Below, piece after piece: positions 10,335-22,268 of a DNA stretch of 64,000 nucleotides. Source of the stretch: Rapana venosa (taxonomy: Eukaryota; Mollusca; Gastropoda; Neogastropoda; Muricidae); contig CM054157.1 of assembly GCA_028751875.1 (NCBI GenBank), positions 4,163,468-4,227,467 of the forward strand. The letters are read 5' to 3'. The number at the start of each line of letters is the position of its first letter. Position 1 is the stretch's first letter. Below the pieces are notes generated by a model. It did no database searches, was not told where the DNA came from, and saw nothing but the letters and a program-made list of their open reading frames with translations. A program made the translations under genes and the position numbers.

Positions 10335-10601
10335 TTGCTGTTTACTTTGTTCTTAATGCGCGCGCATGTCGCGCTGTAAAAAGAAAAGAAAAATAGAACA
10401 GATTTTTTTCCCAACTATTTTCATCCCTCTGTTGAACATGCCTCTGTTATCGTGTATTATTACTATTTTTTCTGAATTTTTCCCCCCCTCCCCTGTATTT
10501 TTGTTCAGGATGGGGGGTGGGGGGAGTATCTTGTTTCTTGTTGTGATTAACCTACCTGTCTACACCTGTTTCTTCCATATGTGTGTGTGTTTCATTGGGT
10601 G

Positions 10602-10630
10602 TCGGGGGGGGGGGGGGGGGGGGGGGGGGG
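10602..10630. repeat. Poly-G tract
   Basis: About 29 consecutive G on the + strand. Confidence 0.95.
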
Positions 10631-10934
10631 TGTTTACCCTAGCTGGGGTCATTTTGTAGGCCTGAGAATGAGTCTTATATTCACCGTCTTTAACTAACAC
10701 AACCCACCATTGGCTTTTTCGTGTTTTAACAACTGGCGGGGTTTCGTTTGGTTCAGTTGCTGTCTGGTTTTTTCATTTTTATTTTTTTATTTTTTGGCTG
10801 TGTTCTGACTCCTTCCTCCCCCTCCCTCCCCCCTCCTCCCGCTCTATTCGTTTTTGATGTACATAGTGCAGTTTAATAGTGTGTGGTGAGCGTCTGGGTG
10901 TAATGTAGATGTGAGAAGCATTTGTGTTTTATAT

Positions 10935-11002
10935 GTATGTATGTATGTATATATATGTATATATATATACATATATATAGCACATATATATATGTTTATA
11001 CA

Positions 11003-11052
<50 letters not shown>

Positions 11053-11133
11053 ATATATATATATATACACACACAAAATCTGTTTATATATACATACACA
11101 CACAGACACACACACACAAAATCGTTTATATAT

Positions 11134-11182
<49 letters not shown>
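10935..11182. repeat. Compound AT and CA microsatellite
   Basis: ATGT and AT runs, then ACAC runs with two AAAATC(T/G)TTTATA interruptions, ending in a pure CA block. Confidence 0.9.
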
Positions 11183-11185
<3 letters not shown>

Positions 11186-11289
11186 TGTTTTATCTTTCAG
11201 ACAACGGCGTAGTCAGAGAGAGAGAGAGAGAGTGTGTGTGTGTGTTGGTGTGTGTGTGTTTAGGTGTTGTAGTTACTTGTGTTCGCCGT

Positions 11290-11620
11290 TATTATCATGA
11301 TTATTATTATTGTTATTGTTGTTATTATCATTGTCATCATGACCACCATCATCATGATCATCATCATCCTCATGACAATCATCATCATCATCGTCATCAC
11401 GACCAGCACTACTGTCTATCATGCTCAATGTGTTTAGGTTTTAAATGTATGTGGTGCTGAATAATTGTCATTATTGATGTTTCATCATCATCATCATCAC
11501 CATTATTATTATTATCATCATCATCATCATCACCATTATTATTATTGACATTATTATTAGTATTATATCATCATCGTTGTTATTACAATCATTGTTGTTA
11601 TTATTACTATTATAATAATT
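11290..11620. repeat. ATT/ATC trinucleotide-rich region
   Basis: Imperfect ATTATT and ATCATC runs on the + strand over about 300 bp. Confidence 0.85.
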
Positions 11621-12127
11621 AGTTATCATAATTTGTGAACATGATAATACAATAATGATCATAATATTAACGATCCACGAGATAAAAAAAAAAATTTAAT
11701 GTTTGGGATTTTTATTATTAAAACGAAGCACAGTGACCTACCTACCTACCTAACTCTTTGTCACACGCACACTGACAGTTGACAGATCCTGGCTAAAGCA
11801 CGACTCGAAGATGATGGCGAAAAGTGCTATGTTGACACCACACACCACAACACACCTGCATGCTTCTCACCTACCTCTCACCTGCTGTATACACTAGCTT
11901 TGCAGCCCTGTCCACAGCACTTTTGCATGCTCCTTTGCCTGTCTGGCCCTTGGCTATACTAGTAGTACAATAATTTATGTGCATGACTTGTTAGATCACA
12001 TTCATTTCAGAATGGTTTAGAGACGGAAAGAGACGGGTTGTCCGAACAAGCTTTGCCTGTCTTGTCTGAGCCAGTAGTTTGTGAAATGGTTTTGCGCGTA
12101 AAATGTTGTGTGTCCTGTTTGTGTGTT

Positions 12128-12128
12128 G

Positions 12129-12159
<31 letters not shown>

Positions 12160-12176
12160 TGTGTGTGTGTGTGGTG
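12128..12176. repeat. TG microsatellite
   Basis: Two TG blocks separated by TGG. Confidence 0.9.
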
Positions 12177-12317
12177 TTACTGAAAGGGAGAGAAAGCGGG
12201 AGGTACGTAAGCGGGAGGTACCTAAGTCAATAATTATTGTGACGAAACGAGGCCTGTGGTTCTCTGATTTTAGAAGGTCTACCGAATTTGAGATCTTTTG
12301 TAATATGTCAAAAATTC

Positions 12318-12482
12318 CCTGAAGTCGGAATTCAGCTAACACTTAATGGTGGGCAGAAACGATCGCATATTTTGCAAAAAATTCCGGTCTCGTATCACTG
12401 AGAGTGAATAGACGATAAATTGAAGACAACAGCGACAATGCAAAAATTTCCCATTGGAAAACCTCAGAGCTATAGCAGAGGA
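12318..12482 (-). repeat. Dispersed element DE, minus orientation, interrupted
   Basis: Starts CTGAAGTCGGAATTCAGCTA, continues GGTGGGCAGAAACGATCGCA, and after about 75 bp of other sequence resumes with CCCATTGGAAAACCTCAGAG and CTATAGCAGAGGA. The ends match the other DE copies; the middle looks like an insertion or a diverged part. Confidence 0.65.
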
Positions 12483-12716
12483 CACCCTCCCCCCCCCCCC
12501 CCAAAAAAAAAAAAAAAAAAAAAGAAGAAGTAAAAATGAAGTACAGGAAGAAAGGTTTCCCCACTTTAATCATCGTTTTCTTTCCATTTTTTCCCCTCGA
12601 AAAGACCCCCCAAAAAGTGACGCCATTTTTTCCCCGGAAAAGGGAGAAAATCACACTTTTTTGACCAAGTAGTTTCTGCAAGTCCAGTTTCAACTATATA
12701 TAGTACAAGTTTCGCA

Positions 12717-12820
12717 AGTATTAAAAATAAACATGATCTTTCTTTCTTTGAAGAAAAAAGAACCTTTGATCAGGTTCTTTTTTCTTCAAAGAAAGAAAGA
12801 TCATGTTTATTTTTAATACT
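12717..12820. repeat. Perfect inverted repeat, 48-bp arms, 8-bp loop
   Basis: Left arm 12717-12764 and right arm 12773-12820 are exact reverse complements over all 48 bases; the loop is TTTGATCA. Arm landmarks are AAACATGATCTTTC and GAAGAAAAAAGAACC. An intronic RNA hairpin of this strength would be double-stranded. Confidence 0.95.
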
Positions 12821-13706
12821 TTCGACACTTTTTACTATTTACAGTTAGATCAGCCAAGTGCTTTAGTTCGAAAACCTCTTTGATATTGGCTGACGGTCTT
12901 AATGTCAGCTGGATTGTGAATAATTATGGATTCTTTTTTCTGGAGTGGGAAAGAAATTTTCATCAGTAAGGCTGGTTGTACAGTGGGGCACTGGGGGCCA
13001 TCGACAATAATTATCGGTGAATGAGTGGGATGATAATAATTCTACACCACCAAAATAACGATTCGTTGTTACCCAGGGTTCGGTAGGTGCACAGTGGTAA
13101 TACCGAACAAAAAATCAACATGAATTTCATTCTTTCGTGAAAGAAATTCCGATAAAGCGTTTACAAAATTGCACGCCCATTGTCCTTCCGGTTTTCAAGT
13201 TCCGCCATGTTTTTTCGTTTAATATCCGGTGTGCGCGCGCAAAGCCTCGTGGAAGTTTATTCAAACTAGCCATAGAAATTAGGCTGACGTACTACCTCTA
13301 GCGCTTTCTCTCCCTGTAGTTTGAATAAAATGTGTCGAGTTTAGTTTGGTTTTTGTCGGTGCAAATATCGCTAAGTTTTGTGTGTGTGTGTGTTTTATTT
13401 CTTGTGCTTTTGTCAAAGTAGAGTTTTTTTTAAAAGTGTTGTATAATGTTCAATGGATTCTAAAGACGGATTTAATTGTTATGTATTAGCAGCAAAATAA
13501 TATTTTTTATTTAAAGATAACTGTAGGAAAAATAAATTATGATTTTATGCTGCAGTGCTGCCAATCGTAAATCTTAACATAATTTTATTGAAAATGGCTT
13601 TAAAATTACAGTGTTTCGTTCGGAGTATGTTCATCTTAATTAAGAGATGTGAGCTGTTGAAAAAAGTCTTCCTGGTTTTTTATGTCTTTTTTTTATTTTC
13701 TTGCAG

Positions 13707-13733
13707 TGACTGCTCCCTATAGTATTCCACAAG
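13707..13733 (+). CDS. msi: Probable Musashi micro-exon (9 codons)
   Basis: 27 bp between a T-rich tract ending TTGCAG and the donor GTAAGC. In the running phase it encodes VTAPYSIPQ and ends with the first base of a Gly codon completed by the exon at 15470 (GTSVTGF). Phase 1 in and out and a multiple of three, so it is skippable. The peptide suits the Tyr/Pro/Ser-rich Musashi linker. Its short length makes homology impossible to judge; splice sites and phase are the support. Confidence 0.65.
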
Positions 13734-14932
13734 GTAAGCTACTGATCACACTCTTCAGCCGTTTTCTTTTCATCAATTCTTGGAAATATAGTGGGGGGGA
13801 GGGGGGACCCACATTATTCCAGTGTTACTGCTGTTGTTGTTAGGATTTTTTTTTATTCGGGGGAGGGGGTTGGGAGAGAGAGAAGTGTCAGTTTGTCAAC
13901 TGGAAACTGGATTCTTCTTCTTATTGTTATTATTATTGATGTTCTATAATATTTACACTGTTGCTGTTATTATTATTATTGTTATTATTATTCTTATTCT
14001 TATTGTTATTATTGGCAGCTCTGTTGCATTGACAGAACTTTCATCACTGAAACGCTAATTTAAAAAAAAGGAAGGTAATTTGCGAACTCTAGTATTATTT
14101 TGTACTAATAGTGTTACACTGATTGCTAGTGCATACAAACACATAATGCGAACACTAGAGTACATATCCTTTTGTGTTATTGTATTACACTGCAGTACAG
14201 TATGGTAATTCTGGTGCTATATACAGGCACATAATGCGAATACTAGTAGATATTATATATATATATATATAATTGTCTTGATAAAAACCCACAATTCTGC
14301 TGGGCACCATATATATGGTATAAAGCGCATGGATGTCGTCAGTTGAGTAGCGTTATAGCGTTGTGCTTTTCCAGTAGCCACAACTTTGTCAGTCGGTAGT
14401 AGTGTCATATTTTGTACGTAGTGTCATGACTGTAGAGAGTAGTGACAGTGTCTTTTTTCGTGTGTGTAGCACTTGCTGTAGAGTGGTAGTGACTTGTCAG
14501 TGGGGTAGTGTTGGATGTGTCATGGTAGTAAGTGCTGTTAATTGATTAATTAAGGATTAAGAGCGAGTGAGTGAGTGTCTCTTGAATTGATTGTGTGTGT
14601 CTGTAGGGGGGGGGGGGGGGGGGGGTCTTGTGAGTGTGTGTGTGTGTGAGAGAGAGGGTTATTGTTTAATTTTGTTATTGGTGCTATTAACGGTTAATAG
14701 GACTATAATTGCGGTATGTGTGTGTGTGTGTGTGCGCGTGTTTGCGCCCGCGTGTGTACGTGCGTGCGTTATTGTTACATTCACACGTACATGACCTCTT
14801 CAACAGTACACTTAACAATTTCCATAAATTATCAATCCTTTTCAATTTTGACGATAAATCATCTACGCCATTGGTTTTTTAATACCAAGTCTACTCAGCA
14901 TGTTTCACATTTTCGCCTTTTAGTCAAAAATT

Positions 14933-15046
14933 TGAAACACACACACACACCACACACGCTCACACACACACACACACAAAACACACACACACCAACCACA
15001 CACACACACACAACACACACACACACACACACACCAAACAAACAAA
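14933..15046. repeat. CA microsatellite
   Basis: CA blocks broken by CACG, AAAC and CAACC. Confidence 0.9.
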
Positions 15047-15390
15047 CCGCTTTTCGGAAGAGTAGGCCATTGTGTCCCCCGGTGGAAACATGATGACAAA
15101 AATTGACAAAACCGCCTACACACACGGGGACTAGATGTAATTTTTTTTTAAAAACACCACATGAGTGCTTATTCCATTATCCTCGTTATAAAAGAATAAA
15201 TAAATAAATAAATAAATAAAAATAAATATACATAAATATATATATATAAATAAATAAACATAAATAAATAAATAAATAAATGAAATAAAAATAAAACCTG
15301 AATGCTTATTCCATTATCCTCGATATAAAAGAATAAATAAATAAATAAATAAACATAAATAACATAAAAATAAATAAATTAAAAAAATAA
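15047..15390 (+). mobile_element. SINE-A 3' fragment with repeated tail
   Basis: Begins CCGCTTTTCGGAAGAGTAGG, keeps ACACGGGGACTAGATGTAA and the ATTCCATTATCCTCG tail motif, then AAATA repeats. A second tail motif, ATTCCATTATCCTCGATATA at about 15308, is followed by more AAATA repeats, so the tail alone has duplicated. Confidence 0.85.
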
Positions 15391-15469
15391 AACCAACACC
15401 AACACCGACACACGGACGAAAACTTGCTAACGCCTCGCATCACCATCACCATCATCCTTGGCTGTGCAG

Positions 15470-15594
15470 GTACCAGTGTGACGGGGTTCCTGCCGGCAGC
15501 CGCAGCCGCCGCGGCCGCCGCCAGCTACCCTGCCCTACTGCCGCCTACGGACGGAGCTACGCGCCCCCTATGCACACGGGCTACTTTTACCCAG
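15470..15594 (+). CDS. msi: Musashi exon: poly-Ala and Tyr-rich segment, with apparent one-base frameshift
   Basis: 125-bp GC-rich exon (acceptor GTGCAG, donor GTATAG). In the incoming phase it reads GTSVTGFLP, nine Ala, then SYPALLP. From 15543 the Musashi-like peptide continues in another frame as AYGRSYAPPMHTGYFYP. The spacing and the Y-x-RSY and GYxYxxP pattern recall the vertebrate Musashi linker (from memory, Y-A-SRSYTGLAPGYTYQFP). The frame change is a missing base between 15541 and 15542. With 126 bp the exon would end in phase 1 and join correctly to the exons at 23928, 28904 and 35246. As written it leads to an early stop. Sequencing error, real mutation, or pseudogenisation remain open. 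Confidence 0.85.
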
Positions 15595-16029
15595 GTATAG
15601 ATTTACTGCACCTGTCCTCGTGGTACCATCACGACCCTCACTTAGGTTTCTGAGCAGCCCGGGGTCCCTTGTGAAAGGGGACGAAGAGGAAGAGGAGGAG
15701 GAGGAGGGCAAAGCTGTGAACTTTTTGTGCAGGCTGGAGGTGTATGGGTGGGGTTGTGTTGTGGGGTGGTGGGGATGGGTGGTGGTGGTGGTGGTTGGTG
15801 GTGGTGGTGGAGGAGGTGGTGATGACCTTTACAGAGCTCTTTTAGAGTGCCCCCCTCCATCCCCCACCTCCCCACCCCCTCCCTCCCTCCTGCCCCCAGG
15901 GTCGTGGTCAGGGTGTTTGTTGTTGTTGTTGTTGTTGTTTTGTTTGTTTGTTTTGCTGGGGGGGGGGGTGTCTTAATGTGTTGTTTGGTCAGTTCTGTGT
16001 GTGTTTATGTTATTTTATTTTTAAAAATT

Positions 16030-16302
16030 CTTTCATATCGAGGATGATGGAATAAGCACTTATGTGCTTTTTTTTTTACATCCAGTCCTCGTGTGTATGC
16101 GGTTTTGTAAATTCTGTCATCTGCTCCCACCGGCACACAATGACCTATACTCTTTTACGAAAAGCGGAACAGGATTTTAACGTGTGCGCAAGATGTTCTG
16201 CGTGCGTTCGCGCACACGGGGGCCTCCTCGCTTTATATAAGTCTCATCCGAAGGACTTTTTGGGGGAGAATGGAGTCTGCACTGATGTTAACTCCAGGGA
16301 GT
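16030..16302 (-). mobile_element. SINE-A, minus strand, head truncated
   Basis: Reads in reverse from the tail (ATATCGAGGATGATGGAATA) through GTCCTCGTGTGTATGCGG, CGGCACACAATGACCTA, AGCGGAACAGGATTTTAACG and GTCTCATCCGAAGGACTTTT to CTGATGTTAACTCCAGGGAG. The tRNA-like head is replaced by a GT repeat. Confidence 0.9.
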
Positions 16303-16679
16303 GTGTGTGTGTGTGTGCGTGTGTGGATTCATGCACGTCATGTCAGCTGTGGTTTGTTTGTCTCTGCTGTGTTCTGTTCTGTTCTGTTCTGTTCTCTGTT
16401 CTTGGGATGCTTGTCAAGTCACTGGGTTGCCCAAAGCGATGCGAGGAGAGTCCAGACGTGATCAGCTGAGACTAGTTTTGAAAGGGTTTTGTTTTGTTTC
16501 GTTTTTTGTTTTTTAAGATGTTGGGGTTTTTTTATTATTTTTTTTCTTGGGGGAGGGTGGATCGGTTGACCCTTTTATCAGTCTGATCTTCCCCCTTCCC
16601 TTTAAAAAAAAATTGTAAGATTGTGTCTGTGATTTTTGTTTATTGTTTCTTTTTCATGCCTGTTTCTTTCGGTATCTGG

Positions 16680-16912
16680 CATATATTTATAGTTTAGCTC
16701 CTCCTTTTTCTTCTTCTTTTCCTTCTCCTCCTCTTCCCTTTTCTTTTTCTCCCGCCCTCCCCTCTTCTTCTTCTTCTTCTTTGACTGCTTCAGTTTCTTT
16801 TAATCTGACCTCCCCATCCCCCATGTCTCTTTGTGTCTTGCTGTCTTTTACTCCTATCCCCCCCCCCCCCCCCCCCTTCAGCCCTCCCTACACTCTCCAC
16901 ACCTGTCTATTC

Positions 16913-16976
<64 letters not shown>

Positions 16977-17120
16977 CTCCTCTCTCTCTCTCTCTGTGTC
17001 TCTGCCTCACACACACACACACTCACACACACGCACACACTCTCTCTCCTCTCGCACACACGCACACACTCTCTCTCTCTCGCACACACACACACACATA
17101 CACGCGCGCGCACGCACGCA

Positions 17121-17158
<38 letters not shown>

Positions 17159-17300
17159 ACACGTACTCGCCCACCTCCCTTCCCCCTCCCCCTCCCCCCT
17201 GCCCCCCCCCCCCCCCCCCCCCTTTTCCGTCATATTACATATCTGTGGTATCCCCTCCTCCCCTTCCCCCCGCACCCCCCCCCCCCCCCCCCTTCTATCC
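16680..17300. repeat. Pyrimidine-rich, poly-C and CA compound repeat region
   Basis: CTTCTT and CCT blocks, C runs at 16859-16876, 17203-17222 and 17277-17292, long CA runs at 16917-16974 and 17122-17160, and TCTC blocks between. The Pro/His-rich frames here are products of the repeats. Confidence 0.9.
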
Positions 17301-20300
17301 CAACTCTGTGATGATGACGTTGCTGTGGTCATTGTTACGTTTCTACTGTTTGCTGCGGCCAAGGTCAAGCCCACACACAGCATTGTGGACCTTGTTTGGG
17401 GGGAAAAAAAAAGGACATTCATTTGGAACTGGACCTAAAAGAAAACTTTGTCACAACCGTCGGGTTGTGTTGGGACCTGCTGTCCCGTTGTTTCTGTAGA
17501 CTTAAGACGATTACGCATCTTTCCCCCTCTCATAATGCACATTCAGGATACGTTCATTCATTCACACGTGTGTGTGTGTATGTGTGTGTGTGTGTATGTA
17601 TGTGTGTGAGAGAGAGAGAGAGAGAGTTCTGATGAACCCTGAAAATATTTAATCGTTTTGAGGCCGTTGGCCCACACATATCAAATCAATGATTAATGTA
17701 AAATGCAGTTTGGGACAGACATACGCAAAACAAAATCAACAATGGGGGGAAACCCCTCTAAAAATTACTTGGCAGAAAAAACAATTTATCTTTCGTTTCA
17801 AAGTTTACATACATATAAAGCTAATTTGCTAATTACATTAGGATTGCTATATGCTAGGAGCAAACAGAGCGTAAATGTATTAGGTTGGCTAGTATAATTG
17901 CTGGGATACATTTTTGCGCAATGCCATTGAAGGCCGGAAAAGATAGAAACGTTATGCACTTCATATTTTGTTTCATGAAAGACATGCGATGTTGTATCAG
18001 ATTCACTATGCATTCTGTATCTTAAGTTTATGAGCATTAGTATGTCGGACACACCCAGTCTGTGCGTGAGGTGAGATATGAGAGAGAGAGAGCACTGTGT
18101 GTGGCTGCTCTTCATAATCTTAATCATAAGACATCCATACAACAACAACAACAACAAAACTATGGTATCACCCTCCTCCTCTCTAGATCATCATTTTTTC
18201 CGATTTAAAATTTGCTTGTGTTGTTGATGTTGCTGTAATCTTGATGTTTTCAGTGTTTGTCTGCCCTCTTGCCTATTTTTAAAGTACCCTCCTTTCTCTC
18301 TGCCAATTCTTTTTCCTACGCAAACAAACCTTATCTCTATATAGATATATAAGACGTGAATAGTCTGTCCTCATTTTTGCGAATAGCTTCAAAAAATATT
18401 TCTTTGACTCAAAAGTGTGGGTGACAAAAACAATTTAACGGAAAAGCAGGCGAAAAATCTTGATAAAGATTACACGTTTGTTATTGCTTCAGATCTTGGG
18501 GAACTGGTATGTATATACATATAGCAATAAGTGAGCTGAGTTTTGATAATTTACATGAACTTGTAATGATCGGTCGTACCCATTCAGAATGAAGAAGGAA
18601 TAATTATGATAGAAACTGTCTGTCTCCTTGTGATGGTGGGAAGGTGTTCTGCTACAGAAGTTGTCATAGGATGTGCTGTACAAGTAATGAAACCGAATGA
18701 TTTGGAATTAACGTATCAGGATTATCACAATCGTATCACCACAAACTGCTGGTTAAAATACTCTTCGCTGGTTGGCTCTTGTCAGTGACGGGTTGTTTTA
18801 TTCTTAAGCTGAAAGTTAAAATTTGAATGATTGACGTTGCAAGAAAAGCAAGAAAACACATGATTTGCATATGGTGACTTTTTTATCATTTGTTTGATTA
18901 TTGTCGAGACTTGATTGGATTTTACATTTTCAGAAGCATTTATTCTTGGACCATTCTTAAAATTTTGGATTTGCTGAAAGAGAAAAAACATTGTGATGTT
19001 AATTCGTATGAACGTCTGTAGCATGTTCATTACTCGTGCCAAACCAGCAAGTTGACATTTTTTTTAAAGAAAAAATATTCTGGGTAAAGAAATTTCCAAT
19101 TGTTTTTAATTTTCATGATTGCATAATAATGATAATAATGATATCACGGGGGTGTAGAAATCAAATCATGTTCAAACAATTTTCTGTCATGTGTGTGATA
19201 CCAGGGTACAATCATATCATCTTTTTGGTCAATTCAGGCATGTTCTGGTTTGGGATATTATTTGGGGGGGAAACTGTGTTTGAAAAAAAAAAATTTAATC
19301 CTTGGAGAAAATGTGTTGCAGCAGAAGTGTTATAGCTTTAAAACTTGGTTTGCATGGGGTCTTTTTTTTATCAGCCAGGTCTTTCTTTCTGTCTTTCAGT
19401 TGATATATCTGTGCAGACACAAACAATCGTAAAGGGTAACAGCTTTTGAAGTATATTTTTGGAACAGGATGTTGCTTTTGGAGGTTGTGTGTCCCAGTAA
19501 CTGTTCTTGCTAATTCTCAAATTAGTTTTATTCTCATTCGGTTTACTCTGTTTGATTTTTTGGCATGCTCTCTTGAGCTGAAGTTGATAAAAGAGTTCAA
19601 GATAAAAATGAGCTCAGTCTTTTATGTGTTGCTCTTTGCAGCTCCTGATTTTCTCTCCATAAGAAACATTGAAACAACGACGGCTTTTCTGTAAAGTTTG
19701 AGAAAATGTTACAGCCAGTGAGATATGATGGCTGTTAAATTGTAGACAAAGCAGGATGCTTTGGGCTCGGATAAATGTCTTTCAAAACGATGAAGAGCTA
19801 AACACCCCACAATAATTTAAAGCAAACAAAAACAACAAAACAACAACAAAACGACGAGGAGCCCAATTGTTGATCTGTCTTGGTTACGTAATGAGGACGT
19901 CACAGGTAACTCAATATGTCTGTGGCAAACATATCCGTGTCTCGATACGTCTTAGACGATATTGATTGCGTTTCCAAGGCGAGTGGGGGAACCACAGAAG
20001 CATCAGAGGAAAAACCTGATGATCATGAAGTCAGAGGTAGAACTAGAAGGCATACAGTTCTTATCATCATTCTGAAGTTATTGTTTTTTTCTATTATTGC
20101 TCTCCTTTTTTCCTCGATTTCCATCTGCACACCCATAGAAGTAAAAATTACAGTGTCATCAGTTACTTTACGTGGCACTGGAGATGCTTGAATCCTTCGT
20201 CATCCCTCTGATAGCTTTGTATTTGGGTGGTTTTATTTTATTTCAGCCATCAGAAAGGAAATCCATATCATTCTGAATCAGTGTTTTTTTTTCCCGAGAG

Positions 20301-22091
20301 AGAATAAGCTATACTCAGGACCTTTGCTGGATTTTATTTTATCGTTTTTGCTTCAGCATAATTGTAATCTATCAACAGAGTTTGGTGTGTTCTTTGCCTC
20401 ACCCTGCCTTTGCTTATTTTAGACTGGTTGGAGCTCTCTCCATGTTTCATATATATAACTCGGGTAAACTCTCTTTCCCAAACATAAAAAATCATATCAG
20501 AGTTCTTGTCACTGGATTTATTGTGTCTGTTTTTGGTCAGGTGTTCTTCTTAAATGCAAGCACATCATCTTCCTTGTAACAACCGCAAGTCAATTTAATG
20601 ATGCAAAGTAGGAATTTGCAGTTGTGACAATGTTGTAAAGTCCCAGTTTTATGCAATACCTTACCCAGTTCTCGATAGTCCTCTAAACCGTGTACATTTA
20701 CCTTAGAAACATCTACCCCCCGTGTTAAAGTCCGTATATTTTCATCGTGTGAATTTCTATTGAACAACCCTGTCATATCTCGTGTTGAATGGTTTTTTAT
20801 CAGGGTTGAAAATCACATAATTATGAATTATGCTTGTACCTCACAGTTTTTGTACATGATTTATTTGCTTTGTGATCTTTTGCCTGGATTGACCATGATA
20901 CCGTTGTTATACAGTGTTTGATGTATTGATTGTGTCCCCGTTGGTGTCTGTATGTACCCCCCCGGCAAAGCTACCGTGACTCTTGCTTGGAGTGGACACA
21001 AGACTGATGAACTCTTTTGTGGCTGCAGTCACCCGCAGATTGAAGCGGTGATGATATGATAATTATCATGCCCTGTGTTTTGTGTGAAGATGTCTTTTTT
21101 TTGTGCAGTGCTCTCTCGTTTCACGCCAGTCCCTCGTTAGTCTCCAAGCGTTCGTTCTCCTTGTGCCATGTATATGAGTGAGGATTGTGAACAGTGTGTG
21201 TTCCTGTCTGTTCTCGGCCGTCTTGTCCCATTGTCCTTTATTCTGGTCCATATCCTTAACGTTCCTGGAGAAGAAAGAAATGAATTATTATATCCAGTCT
21301 CTCCGGTTCCCGTTTTCGTCTTTGTTGTACGTGTTGTGGTGTGGCCAATCTTTTCAGTCAGTATCTCACGATTGCGGCTAAGTTATTGACATTATTACTC
21401 GGTGGTCGTGCTTTTTGTCCACAGTGGTCAGGTTTTGTCCACACCAGTGTTGTGTGAGTGAATGTTTTCGGCACCACCTGTTGGCGTCCTCAGCTGGTGC
21501 TTGAATTATTCCTGCCCCCCCCCCCCCCCTTTCTTATGCATTGTCGGATTTTGAGCTCCCCAAGTGTGAGGTTGTTGTTGTTTTTTCTCAACGACAAAAA
21601 TGAAATTGCAATAATGTGCATAGTTCTTGTATCCCATCTTCCTTTTGCTACGGATCTTGTGGTGCTGGTTTGGGGGGGGGGGGGGGATTTGTTTATTCTA
21701 GGGGGAGTAGTGCGTTGTTGTTTTTTGTGGGGGGGGGGGGGGGGGGGGGTTTGGGGGGGGTGTAGTTTGTTTTTCAAACCACTTGTCTCTGATGAATAGA
21801 ATGAAGAAAAAAGTGCATTGGATTCCATGCTTGCTTTTATATACTGGAACATTTCAGACAAAAAAAACCAGTCTGTATTGAAAATGTAGATGGTAGCGAT
21901 GTTGTTCAGTCGACTGGTTCTAAACAAGAGGGTTCTGCGTATCAAGGACTCTTTGACATATGCCAGTTGTCATCTTGCAGTGACATGACATCAGAATGGA
22001 AAAGGATGTCATTTCCGTGAAGCCACATTGGCATTTAGCTGAAGAACAGGCAGTGACATCTGTCAGGCCTTTTTCAGTTTCTGGATCACTG

Positions 22092-22268
22092 TGGGTTCAA
22101 TTCCTGAAAGAACCAAGTGGATCCAAATCCCAAATCCCTTGAAGCGTTAGGGGGTTCAACTCCTGAGAGAATCCAGGGGACGTAAATCCCTCATCACTTG
22201 AGGCATCATTGGGTTTCATCTCCCGAAAGAGCCAAGGGGATCCAAATCCCTAATCCCTTGGGGCGTTA
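22092..22268. repeat. 59-bp tandem repeat, three copies
   Basis: Copies start near 22093, 22152 and 22211. Each has GGGTTCAACTCCTGAGAGAA (variants), GGATCCAAATCCC and CACTTGAGGCNTNA. Confidence 0.9.

Larger units (their letters stand above)
7790..13706. other. Intron: SINE-B, inverted repeats, poly-C and microsatellites
   Basis: Contains AT repeats (8258-8325, 9743-9822, 9938-9984), GT-rich DNA (8395-8575), a full SINE-B (8837-9295) with an adjoining dispersed element, two inverted repeats (9821-9936 and 12717-12820), a poly-C tract (10225-10334), a poly-G tract (10602-10630), AT/CA repeats (10935-11182), ATT/ATC repeats (11290-11620) and a second dispersed element (12318-12482). Positions 12830-13700 look unique with no coding signal. 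Confidence 0.8.
13734..15469. other. Intron: short repeats, SINE-A tail, A-rich tail repeats
   Basis: Contains ATT/TTC repeats near 13910-14015, a two-copy short repeat with CACATAATGCGAA(C/T)ACTAG near 14138-14245, a G run at 14607-14624, GT and CA repeats, and a SINE-A fragment with duplicated tail at 15047-15390. The acceptor GTGCAG lies at 15464-15469. Confidence 0.8.

Noticed and set aside
16643..17499. Pro/His/Thr-rich frames of up to 222 codons
   Set aside because: Products of CA, CT and C tracts.
19916..20191. 91-codon frame with a hydrophobic stretch
   Set aside because: No recognised family, no good splice or promoter context, and the hydrophobic part comes from T-rich DNA.
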